Source: Mycobacterium sp. JS623
GTDB lineage: Bacteria; Actinomycetota; Actinomycetes; Mycobacteriales; Mycobacteriaceae
Direction of reading: 5' to 3'
DNA: 64,000 nt
NCBI RefSeq assembly: GCF_000328565.1
Contig: NC_019966.1
Span: forward strand, 3,596,001 to 3,660,000
Positions 1 to 6,860 of this stretch are shown in pieces (position 1 is the stretch's first letter; each line of letters starts with the position of its first letter). Under the pieces are notes generated by a model. It searched no databases. It saw nothing but the letters and a program-made list of their open reading frames with translations, and was not told the origin of the DNA. Both the position numbers and the translations under genes were made by a program.

Positions 1-2
1 CC

Positions 3-458
3 GAGGGCAGGCCGTCGCTCGGCTGGCGCGGGCGTCGCGCCGCGCACAAGGTGTCCGAGGCGGTGGGCGCCGCTTTGCCCGTCGGCGCGGCAACAGGCGG
101 TGCGCTCGCAGACAGCGCCCTTGCCGAAAAGGTCGGCCACGGTCTGGCCGTTGGCGCCGAGCGCGGCCGCGAATTAGCTCACGTCGCGCGCGAACGCGGT
201 GCCGAGTGGGCCGAAGTCGCCCGCGAGCGCGCACCGGTGTTGGCCGAGGCGGCCCGCGAACGCGGCGCCGAGTTGGCGGAGATCGCCCGCGAACGCGCAC
301 CGGTGTTGGCCGAGGCGGCCCGCGAACGCGGCGCCGAGTTGGCGGAAATTGCGCGTGAACGAGCCCCCGAAATCGCCGATGTCGCCCGCGACCGTGCCGG
401 TGACTTCGCCGACACCGCGCGCAGCCAGGTCAAGCAGCAAAGACGGCGCTGGAGCTGA
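3..458 (+). CDS. Ala/Arg/Glu-rich 11-residue-repeat protein, 5' partial
   Basis: The reading frame is open from the first bases of the window, so the N-terminus probably lies outside it; a GTG at 51 is an alternative start. The middle of the protein is built from about ten 11-residue repeats of the type ARERGAELAEI / ARERAPVLAEA, which should form one long amphipathic charged helix, and the C-terminus is basic (KQQRRRWS). I see no signal peptide, membrane segment or catalytic motif in the visible part. The repeats lie in a nearly exact 66-base tandem duplication. I do not recognise a named family; a surface-, membrane- or DNA-associated coiled structure is possible but unproven. Confidence 0.6.
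   Translation, partial: EGRPSLGWRGRRAAHKVSEAVGAALPVGAATGGALADSALAEKVGHGLAVGAERGRELAHVARERGAEWAEVARERAPVLAEAARERGAELAEIARERAPVLAEAARERGAELAEIARERAPEIADVARDRAGDFADTARSQVKQQRRRWS
231..362 (+). repeat. 66-base tandem repeat (two units) in the Ala/Arg-rich gene
   Basis: Units 231-296 and 297-362 are almost identical, starting GCACCGGTGTTGGCCGAGG; differences are confined to the last ~18 bases. Each unit encodes 22 residues, which is two 11-mers. More degenerate copies flank both sides. The near identity suggests recent duplication, so copy number could vary between strains. Confidence 0.85.
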
Positions 459-539
459 CGCGAATGTCCTTGCGCGGCTGTTGAGATCGAGCCGCGCCAA
501 ACCGCTCGCGGCTGCGCCTGCGGGCGGTACATTTGCCGC

Positions 540-1031
540 ATGACAAGCGGTGAGTACCAACCTCAGCCTGAGCCATACGGCCAATCGGGCGGCTATCCCC
601 CACCCGGCGGTCAGGAGCCGGGCGGACTGGGCCTGCGGTTTGCCGCGCGCCTGATCGACGGCATCATCGTCAACATCGTTGCGTTAGGGATCGCAATTGC
701 CATCGGCTCGCTGAACAATTACTGGGTGACCGGCCTGTTCTCGGGTCTGCTGATGTTCCTCTACTTCCTGGCCTTCGAGGGCACCCAGGGGTGGACACCC
801 GGCAAGAAACTGCTCGGGCTGAGCGTGCGCGGGCCTGGCGGTGCGGCCAAGCCGGACCTTCAGCAGGCCGCGATCCGGAATGTGTGGACGCTGCTGAACA
901 TCGTGCCTTTCATCGGCGGCCTGCTGACCCTCGTCGCGGTCATCGTGATTGCGGTGACCATCAACGGCAGCCCCACCAAGCAGGGCAAGCACGACGAGCT
1001 CGCCGGCGGCACCCAGGTCGTCAAGGGCTAG
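540..1031 (+). CDS. RDD family membrane protein
   Basis: This 163-residue protein has a Pro/Gly/Tyr/Gln-rich cytoplasmic N-terminal tail (about residues 1-35) followed by an RDD domain. The RDD signature LRFAARLIDGIIV begins the first membrane segment, and hydrophobic segments follow around residues 40-60, 62-80 and 120-140. The conserved TPGKKLLGL loop is present. RDD proteins are small integral membrane proteins of mostly unknown transport role, and the length is typical for mycobacterial members. It converges tail to tail with gntP, four bases apart, so no terminator separates them. Confidence 0.85.
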   Translation: MTSGEYQPQPEPYGQSGGYPPPGGQEPGGLGLRFAARLIDGIIVNIVALGIAIAIGSLNNYWVTGLFSGLLMFLYFLAFEGTQGWTPGKKLLGLSVRGPGGAAKPDLQQAAIRNVWTLLNIVPFIGGLLTLVAVIVIAVTINGSPTKQGKHDELAGGTQVVKG

Positions 1032-1035
1032 GGCG

Positions 1036-2505
1036 CTAGATAAAGATCCCGAGGATCAGGACCAGCACCAGGCCAGTCACCGACAGCACGGTCTCCATGA
1101 GCGACCAGGACTTGATGGTCTGACCCACGCTCATCCCGAAGAACTCCTTGACGAGCCAGAAGCCGGCGTCGTTGACGTGTGAGAAGAACAAAGAGCCTGC
1201 GCCGACCGCGAGCACGACGAGCGACACCTGCCCGGTGCTCATGCCTTCGACAAGTCCAAGCATCAGCGACGACGCCGTGATGGTTGCGACCGTCGCGGAA
1301 CCCGTTGCGAGCCTGATCAATACGGCGAGAACCCAGGCCAACAGGATGACCGAGATGTGGGCGCCCTTGGCCCAGTCGGCCAGCAACGTACCGATACCGC
1401 TGTCGACGAGCACCTGCTTGAACCCACCGCCCGCGGCGACGATCAGGATGATGCCCGCGACCGGGGGCAGTGACGCCTCAAGGCATTTGACCACCTGATC
1501 GCGGGTCATCTCCGCGCCACGGCCCAGCGTGAAGATGCCGACGACCACGGCGATCAACAGTGCCATCAGAGGGCGACCGAGTATGTCGAAGATCTGGCGC
1601 AGCCAGTTGGTCTTGTCATCGATAAAGATGTCGGCCAGTGCCTTGCCCATCATCAAGGCGACCGGTAGCAGAACCGAGAACAATGTGATGCCGAAGCTAG
1701 GTCGTTGGCGCGCAACGCGAGTCGCGGTTTGAGTGGTCGTTCCCTCACCCTCGGCTACATCTGCGGCTGTGACGACCGAGCCACTGCCGTTGTGACTGAA
1801 ATCGTCGGCGTCGAAGCGGTCGGGCACATCGATGACCACCCAGCGCCCCGCCAGCCTGCCGAACAACGGGCCGGCGACGATGACCGTCGGGATTGCAACC
1901 AGCACACCCAACGCCAGCGTGACACCCAGATCAGCCTTCAACAGGTCGATGGCGGTCAGCGGCCCCGGGTGCGGCGGCACCAGCCCGTGCATTGCGGAAA
2001 GCCCAGCCAACGCAGGGATTCCGACCGTGATCAGAGAGAGTTGCGATCGCCGTGCGACCAGGTAGATGACCGGCATCAGCAGCACAAGGCCGATCTCGAA
2101 GAACATCGGCAGGCCAATGATGGCGCCCACCAAGGCCATTGCCCACGGTAACGCCCGCGGCGACGCGTGCCCGACGATGGTGTCGACGATCTCGTCGGCG
2201 CCGCCGGAGTCCGCAAGGAGCTTGGCGAACATCGCGCCGAGGGCGATCAGGATGCCCACTCCCGCTGCCGTGGTGCCGAACCCGTCGCCGAAGGAGTCGA
2301 GTACGTCACCGACGTTCTCCCCCGCCACGATGCCGACCGTCAGCGCGCCGAAGATCAGCGCCAGGAACGGATGCAGCTTGGCGATCGTGATCAGTACGAC
2401 GATCAGCGCGATGCCCGCCAGTGCGGCGAGCACCAGCTGCCAGCCCGCCGCGACAGGTTCGGGCAGCTTGGTATCGGCCGCCAGAATGGTGAGTTCCGGT
2501 GTCAT
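1036..2505 (-). CDS. gntP: Gluconate:H+ symporter, GntP family
   Basis: This 489-residue protein is hydrophobic throughout, with about 12-14 predicted membrane segments. It carries GntP landmarks such as the conserved HPGPLTAIDLL stretch in the first half and FSHVNDAGFWLVKEFFGMS near the C-terminus. The family imports gluconate or related sugar acids with protons. Its ATG overlaps the TGA of gntK by four bases (ATGA), so translation of the two is probably coupled. Together they take up gluconate and phosphorylate it to 6-phosphogluconate. A loop of about 40 polar residues near the middle (about 230-265) is cytoplasmic-looking and variable in the family. Confidence 0.93.
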   Translation of the reverse strand: MTPELTILAADTKLPEPVAAGWQLVLAALAGIALIVVLITIAKLHPFLALIFGALTVGIVAGENVGDVLDSFGDGFGTTAAGVGILIALGAMFAKLLADSGGADEIVDTIVGHASPRALPWAMALVGAIIGLPMFFEIGLVLLMPVIYLVARRSQLSLITVGIPALAGLSAMHGLVPPHPGPLTAIDLLKADLGVTLALGVLVAIPTVIVAGPLFGRLAGRWVVIDVPDRFDADDFSHNGSGSVVTAADVAEGEGTTTQTATRVARQRPSFGITLFSVLLPVALMMGKALADIFIDDKTNWLRQIFDILGRPLMALLIAVVVGIFTLGRGAEMTRDQVVKCLEASLPPVAGIILIVAAGGGFKQVLVDSGIGTLLADWAKGAHISVILLAWVLAVLIRLATGSATVATITASSLMLGLVEGMSTGQVSLVVLAVGAGSLFFSHVNDAGFWLVKEFFGMSVGQTIKSWSLMETVLSVTGLVLVLILGIFI

Positions 2506-3014
2506 CGGTTCTCCTGTTCGGTTGTGCGCGTTGCGGATACGTAGTTGTCGACGATGGCGTCGATATTCTGGCCGACATCGATGTCGATGCCGCGTTCATC
2601 GGGCTCGAGAGGCTCGAGGGTCGCGAACTGTGAGGCCAGCAGAGATGCCGGCATGAAATGCCCCGGCCTGCTGGCCTGCCGGTTGCCGATGACCTCGGGT
2701 GTGCCGGACAGATGCAGGAACTCGACGTCGGGGCAATGGCGGCGCAACTGGTCGCGATACTTGCGCTTCAGCGCCGAACAGCTCATCACGCCGCCGTCGC
2801 CACAGTGCCCGGCGAGCCACTGCCCGATCGCCTCGAGCCACGGATAGCGGTCGTCGTCGTCGAGCGGTCGGCCGGCCGTCATCTTGGCGATGTTGGCGGG
2901 CGGATGAAAGTCGTCGGCGTCCGCGAAGGGCACCCGCAGGCGCTGCGCCAACGCCGCGCCGACGGTCGACTTACCAGAGCCAGAAACGCCCATGACGACG
3001 ATTGGTGACGCCAT
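2502..3014 (-). CDS. gntK: Gluconokinase
   Basis: About 170 residues, the usual size of the GntK/thermoresistant gluconokinase family. It has an N-terminal P-loop (GVSGSGKS) and the family stretch FADADDFHPPANIAKM that lines the gluconate site, followed by PLDDDDRYPWL and CSALKRKYRDQLR. It phosphorylates D-gluconate with ATP, feeding the pentose phosphate and Entner-Doudoroff routes. I chose the ATG at 3014 because it begins MASPIVVMGVSG and lies just after a purine-rich GGTGGAGGGG; a GTG nine bases upstream is the alternative. It is the first gene of a gntK-gntP operon, divergent from a GntR regulator. Confidence 0.93.
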   Translation of the reverse strand: MASPIVVMGVSGSGKSTVGAALAQRLRVPFADADDFHPPANIAKMTAGRPLDDDDRYPWLEAIGQWLAGHCGDGGVMSCSALKRKYRDQLRRHCPDVEFLHLSGTPEVIGNRQASRPGHFMPASLLASQFATLEPLEPDERGIDIDVGQNIDAIVDNYVSATRTTEQENR

Positions 3015-3034
3015 CCCCTCCACCTACCCAGTTG

Positions 3035-3050
3035 TGTGTGACGTCACACA
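3035..3050. promoter_or_regulatory. Perfect 16-base palindrome upstream of gntK, probable GntR operator
   Basis: TGTGTGACGTCACACA is a perfect dyad about 20 bases upstream of the gntK start, in the 120-base divergent gap with the GntR-type regulator. The FadR subfamily binds short palindromes in its own divergent promoter, so this is the best operator candidate. A CRP-type site is less likely because the TGTGA and TCACA half-sites are only two bases apart, not six. Confidence 0.55.
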
Positions 3051-3137
3051 GGATGCCTCAATAGTCATACGATTGCAACTCTGCACCGCAATCATCAGTT
3101 TTTAATAACGCCAGCAAAGATATGACAAGATGTATGC

Positions 3138-3854
3138 GTGACGACCGAAGCAAACGTCGGCGCGCTGCACGGCAACTTGCTGACGGCGTTGGGCAGCGCC
3201 ATCGTGTCGGGCGAGTACCCGCCCGGGCAGGTGCTCACCCTCGAAGGGGTGAGTGCCCAGCACGGTGTGTCGCGAAGCGTCGCTCGTGAGGCCGTCCGAG
3301 TGCTGGAGTCGATGGGCATGGTCGCGTCACGCCGCCGGGTGGGCATCACCATTCAGCCGGCTCACAAGTGGAACGTCTTCGATCCCCTGCTGATTCGGTG
3401 GCGGCTCGAGGCGGGCGACCGCGCCGCCCAACTAGTGTCACTTTCCGAGCTGCGACGTGGCTTCGAGCCGGCCGCCGCTGCGCTGGCTGCACGCCGCGCC
3501 GACCCGCATCAGTGCCGGATCATGGCGGCGGCGGTGTCGGACATGGTGGTGCATGGCCGCTCCGGCGATCTCGAGTCATATTTGTTGGCGGACAAGATCT
3601 TCCACCAGACCCTGCTGGAAGCCAGTGGCAACGAGATGTTTCGGGCGCTCAACGGTGTGGTCGCCGAGGTGCTGGCGGGCCGCACCCACCACGGCATGAT
3701 GCCCGACCTACCCAACCCCGCTGCCATCGAACTGCACGACCAGGTGGCCCGCGCGGTGCGGCTGCGCGACGAGGAAGGCGCCGAACGCGCCATGCGGGCG
3801 ATCATCGATGAGGCGGTATCGGCTGTGGCCGAGGAGTTTTCGGGACAGTCCTAA
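3138..3854 (+). CDS. FadR/GntR-family transcriptional regulator of the gluconate operon
   Basis: This 238-residue protein has an N-terminal winged helix-turn-helix (about residues 10-75: GEYPPGQVLTLEGVSAQHGVSRSVAREAVRVLES) and a C-terminal all-helical FCD effector domain (about 85-225), including the metal/ligand-binding histidines of FHQTLLEASGNEMF and HDQVARAV. It is transcribed divergently from gntK-gntP and very probably represses them in the absence of gluconate or 6-phosphogluconate. That assignment rests on position and family. The start is a GTG shortly after the AT-rich stretch that follows the palindrome. Confidence 0.85.
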   Translation: MTTEANVGALHGNLLTALGSAIVSGEYPPGQVLTLEGVSAQHGVSRSVAREAVRVLESMGMVASRRRVGITIQPAHKWNVFDPLLIRWRLEAGDRAAQLVSLSELRRGFEPAAAALAARRADPHQCRIMAAAVSDMVVHGRSGDLESYLLADKIFHQTLLEASGNEMFRALNGVVAEVLAGRTHHGMMPDLPNPAAIELHDQVARAVRLRDEEGAERAMRAIIDEAVSAVAEEFSGQS

Positions 3855-4294
3855 GTGCGCGGCGCATAGCTGTATTTGATGCTGCCACCACTGACCGTGG
3901 TGACCGTCAGCGTGAATGACGCTGATTCTGAACCGGTGACAACCGTGCAGTCGACGGTGGTTCCCGGCTTGCCCTCGAGGTTTCCGGCGCACTCGGCCCT
4001 ATCGGGTCGGTGTCCCGATTGATGCTCGAATTCGTCGAGCAGCGAACTGGCGACCTCTTCCTTGGTGAGCACCGGCACCACGTCGAAGTTCATCATCAGA
4101 CCTTCGACGCTGCTCACTTCGGCGGTGCGCCGCACTTTGAGTCCACCCGAGTCAACGTCGCAGTGTGCAGTCGATCCGACCTTGCCTTCCAGACCCGATT
4201 GGCACGAGACCGACGTGACCGGTGTGTGTGAGGCGTCGGCAACGAGCCGCGAGACCGCCTTCTCCAGTTGCTCTTTGGACAGCGCTGGGCTCAT
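3851..4294 (-). CDS. DUF4333 protein, downstream part separated by an in-frame TGA
   Basis: 147 residues containing two DUF4333 units (about 1-70 and 72-147). Each has the family cysteine pair (SVSCQSGLEGKVGSTAHCDV and AECAGNLEGKPGTTVDCTV). There is no signal peptide of its own and no convincing ribosome-binding site before the ATG. The upstream DUF4333 lipoprotein fragment is in the same reading frame and ends at a single TGA just 18 bases before this ATG, so this is most likely the rest of one three-domain lipoprotein. It overlaps the 3' end of the GntR regulator by four bases. Confidence 0.6.
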   Translation of the reverse strand: MSPALSKEQLEKAVSRLVADASHTPVTSVSCQSGLEGKVGSTAHCDVDSGGLKVRRTAEVSSVEGLMMNFDVVPVLTKEEVASSLLDEFEHQSGHRPDRAECAGNLEGKPGTTVDCTVVTGSESASFTLTVTTVSGGSIKYSYAPRT

Positions 4295-4312
4295 CTCGTA
4301 ATTGATCGTGTT

Positions 4313-4627
4313 TCAATCGACGCCGGTGACGTGGATGACCGGTTCGAAGCTGTTCGTCGGGCTCATCATCACCTCACACCGCGCCGTCTTGCCGACCTCG
4401 CCGATCAGGTCTTCCTTGCAGGTCACCGACAGTGGCATCTCGCCGGCCTTGTCCAGTCGATTGGCAATGTCAGTTTGCAGCGCCTCTTTGCCGACGGCTG
4501 GCTTGCCGCCGACCCCGACGCTGGCATCGCAGCCCGAGACCAATGCCCATACGGCGGCTAAAGCGCCAACGGCCGAAAACACCGTATGCAAGGGCCGCCT
4601 CCTGGACCGTTGCTGGCATGCGCCCAC
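4313..4627 (-). CDS. DUF4333 lipoprotein, N-terminal part ending at an in-frame TGA
   Basis: 104 residues starting at a GTG. A basic n-region (QRSRRRP) is followed by a hydrophobic stretch and a lipobox (LVSGC, Cys about residue 33), so the product should be a lipid-anchored exported protein. One DUF4333 domain follows, with its cysteine pair (VTCKEDLIGEVGKTARCEV). The frame ends VIHVTGVD-stop where the family expects a glycine (compare SSVEG in the next unit), and then continues NTINYEMSPALSKEQ in the same frame. A single GGA to TGA change explains this. It could be a recent nonsense mutation, a sequencing error or read-through. Confidence 0.6.
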   Translation of the reverse strand: MGACQQRSRRRPLHTVFSAVGALAAVWALVSGCDASVGVGGKPAVGKEALQTDIANRLDKAGEMPLSVTCKEDLIGEVGKTARCEVMMSPTNSFEPVIHVTGVD

Positions 4628-4687
4628 CCCCCGGCGAATGCACGGACCATAGCAAGTCGGCTGCCGACGTGATGGTTAACTGCAGAA

Positions 4688-5569
4688 GTGGGCAGACAAC
4701 CTTCGCTTGCGCGCCGATTCTTCGATCGCTTCGAACCCGTACACGCCGTCACGTACTTTTCGCCCGAAGCGCGAACAGCCCTCGACGGGCTCGGATTTCG
4801 CGGCTTTTGGATGGGTTACTTCGCCGCTCGGTCCGCGCCGTTCGGGGTGGTCCCGCCGGAGATGGTGACCGCAGCGTTCTACAACTTCACTCCCGATCGG
4901 GTCGCCAAGTCGTTACGCGCGGCCTGGGAGGTTTCCTCGCCGACGGAGGCGCTGCGCGTCCGCGAGGATTCGGCGGTGGCGGCGCTGCGCCGCTACGGCG
5001 TAACCGACGACGAGGCAGCCACGGCAGCCGAACTCGCCGAGAAGGCGGCCCGCCATGCACCGCTCGACGGCCGACCGTTGTTCGCGGCGAATGTGGCGGT
5101 GGACTGGCCGCAGGACCCCGTGGCCAGGCTGTGGCACGCGGTCACGCTGCTGCGCGAACACCGGGGCGACGGGCATATCGCGGTGCTCGTGACGCTTGGG
5201 GTGTCCGGCCGCGAGTCCAATGTCCTGCACGCCGCCGCGGGCCGGGTGCCCACCGAGATGATCATGCGCAGCCGTGACTACGACGAGGAGCAGTGGGCGC
5301 AGTACGCCGGGCAGCTGGCCGGCCGCGGGCTACTCGACGGTGACGGCGCACTCACCGACGCGGGCCGAGACCTCAAGCAGCGCATCGAGGACAGCACTGA
5401 TCAGCTGGCGCTGACGGCGCTCGAGGCGCTTACTGACGACGAGGTCGAGAGGCTGTTCCAGGCGCTGACCCCGATCACTCGCAAGGTGGTCGCGGCGGGC
5501 GATGTGCCCGCGGCGACGCCGATGGGGCTGGGTCGCGACGACCTCCACGACAACAGCGCGCACCTCTAA
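4688..5569 (+). CDS. SCO6745 family (SalK-like) protein
   Basis: This 293-residue protein begins at GTG and reads [25 protein letters not shown], the characteristic opening of the SCO6745/SalK-type actinobacterial family. [17 protein letters not shown] and [14 protein letters not shown] follow. Family members have helical N-terminal and winged-helix-like C-terminal halves. No enzymatic reaction is established for them to my knowledge. No signal peptide or membrane segment is visible. It stands alone between the divergent DUF4333 lipoprotein and ynfA and is followed by a strong hairpin. Confidence 0.8.
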   Translation: MGRQPSLARRFFDRFEPVHAVTYFSPEARTALDGLGFRGFWMGYFAARSAPFGVVPPEMVTAAFYNFTPDRVAKSLRAAWEVSSPTEALRVREDSAVAALRRYGVTDDEAATAAELAEKAARHAPLDGRPLFAANVAVDWPQDPVARLWHAVTLLREHRGDGHIAVLVTLGVSGRESNVLHAAAGRVPTEMIMRSRDYDEEQWAQYAGQLAGRGLLDGDGALTDAGRDLKQRIEDSTDQLALTALEALTDDEVERLFQALTPITRKVVAAGDVPAATPMGLGRDDLHDNSAHL

Positions 5570-5575
5570 TACCGC

Positions 5576-5610
5576 GAACGTGCGTGTCTGCACACCGACA
5601 CGCCGCGTTC
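5576..5610 (+). terminator. Hairpin after the SCO6745-type gene
   Basis: GAACGTGCGTGTC and GACACGCCGCGTTC pair almost perfectly (one bulged base) around a loop of about eight bases, starting seven bases after the stop codon. There is no U-tract, which is normal for mycobacterial terminator-like hairpins. From memory, similar GTGTCTGCACAC-centred hairpins recur in mycobacterial genomes. Confidence 0.6.
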
Positions 5611-5649
5611 TGCGTACATTTCGCGCACTCTGACGGCACGCTGAGGGGC

Positions 5650-5979
5650 GTGATCGTGTTGAAGTCCGTCGCCCTGTTCGTGCTCGCCGCGCTGTTGGAG
5701 ATCGGCGGCGCGTGGCTGGTCTGGCAAGGCGTGCGCGAACATCGCGGATGGCTATGGGCAGGCGCGGGTGTGATTGCGCTTGGCGCCTACGGGTTTGTCG
5801 CCGCTTTTCAGCCCGATGCCCACTTCGGACGCGTGTTAGCCGCGTATGGCGGCGTATTCATCGCAGGCTCGCTCGCCTGGGGAATGGCGGCCGACGGCTT
5901 CCGGCCCGACCGCTGGGATCTCGCAGGCGCCGTCGTGAGCCTGATCGGCGTTGGCCTGCTGATGTACGGTCCCCGCTGA
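5650..5979 (+). CDS. YnfA family (UPF0060) inner membrane protein
   Basis: 109 residues with four predicted membrane helices, matching the usual ~108-residue length of YnfA/UPF0060. Typical motifs are [15 protein letters not shown] in helix 1, [25 protein letters not shown] in the middle, and [13 protein letters not shown] before the last helix. The family belongs to the drug/metabolite transporter superfamily of small dimeric exporters; the substrate is not known here. I chose GTG 5650, preceded by GAGGGG; GTG 5656 is also possible. Its stop shares one base with the ATG of the following SDR gene, indicating coupled translation. Confidence 0.88.
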   Translation: MIVLKSVALFVLAALLEIGGAWLVWQGVREHRGWLWAGAGVIALGAYGFVAAFQPDAHFGRVLAAYGGVFIAGSLAWGMAADGFRPDRWDLAGAVVSLIGVGLLMYGPR

Positions 5980-6785
5980 TGCGGATCATCGTCACCGGCG
6001 GCAACAGCGGGGTCGGGAAAGCTACCGCCGCTGCGCTCGCCAAGGACGGCCACAGTGTGGTGATCGCCTGCCGCAGCATCGAGAAGGCTGAGCGCGCGGC
6101 CGCCGAGATGTCCGGTGACGTCGAGGTGGCACAGCTCGATCTCGCTGACCTGGCCAGCGTCCGCGGGTTCGCCGCCTCGGTGGAATCCGTTGATGTGCTT
6201 GTGAACAACGCCGGGGTGATGAACCTGCCGTTGACACGCACCGCAGACGGCTTCGAGGCCCACATGGGCACCAACCACCTGGGCCATTTCGCGTTGACGT
6301 GTCTGCTCGGCGACAAGATCAGCGACCGCGTCATCTGTGTGGCGAGCGCGATGTACCACTTCGCGCGCATCCATTTCGACGACCTGAATTGGCAGAGCCG
6401 GAAGTACTCGCGGACGGCGGCGTACTCGGAGTCGAAACTGGCCAACCTGCTGTTCGTGCACGAACTAGCCGCGCGTGGCGTTCGTGCATATGCAACCGAT
6501 CCGGGCATGACCGACACCGGTATCACGAGAGGTATCGCTGCGGATAACCCCATGGCCGAACACGTTACGGTCTGGCGCTTCTTGCACACTGCGGAGCAGG
6601 GTGCGCGCGCCAGCCTGCAGGCAGTGACCACCGATGTGCCCAGCGGGACGTATTTCGCTCCCCGGTTCAACCAGTGGGGCAAGCCGCGCGTCACCCGCTT
6701 ACGTAAGAAAGCGTGCGACCCGGTGGCGGCGCGCCGGCTATGGGAGTTGTCTGCCGAGCTGACGGGTTGCGACTGGCCGAGTTGA
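5979..6785 (+). CDS. Short-chain dehydrogenase/reductase (SDR)
   Basis: 268 residues. The Rossmann glycine motif TGGNSGVGK starts at about residue 5, NNAGVM is at about 76-81, and the catalytic serine/tyrosine region includes the YSESK signature (Tyr-x-x-x-Lys). These features and the size place it among retinol-dehydrogenase/WW-oxidoreductase-like classical SDRs that use NAD(P)H. The substrate cannot be read from the sequence. The ATG overlaps the ynfA stop, giving a two-gene operon. A large dyad hairpin follows. Confidence 0.88.
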   Translation: MRIIVTGGNSGVGKATAAALAKDGHSVVIACRSIEKAERAAAEMSGDVEVAQLDLADLASVRGFAASVESVDVLVNNAGVMNLPLTRTADGFEAHMGTNHLGHFALTCLLGDKISDRVICVASAMYHFARIHFDDLNWQSRKYSRTAAYSESKLANLLFVHELAARGVRAYATDPGMTDTGITRGIAADNPMAEHVTVWRFLHTAEQGARASLQAVTTDVPSGTYFAPRFNQWGKPRVTRLRKKACDPVAARRLWELSAELTGCDWPS

Positions 6786-6797
6786 CTGCCGCCGGCG

Positions 6798-6844
6798 ACC
6801 GCGTTTGTACGGCAATTTCCGGCGTGCCGATGTACAAACACGGT
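6798..6844. terminator. Bidirectional hairpin between convergent genes
   Basis: ACCGCGTTTGTAC and GTACAAACACGGT form a 13-base stem with one mismatch, and GGCA/TGCC extends it inward around a loop of ten bases. It lies exactly between the SDR stop and the stop of the convergent phosphotransferase fusion, so it can act as a terminator on either strand. It lacks a long U-tract. Confidence 0.65.
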
Positions 6845-6860
6845 CACTCGCGCAGAAAGG

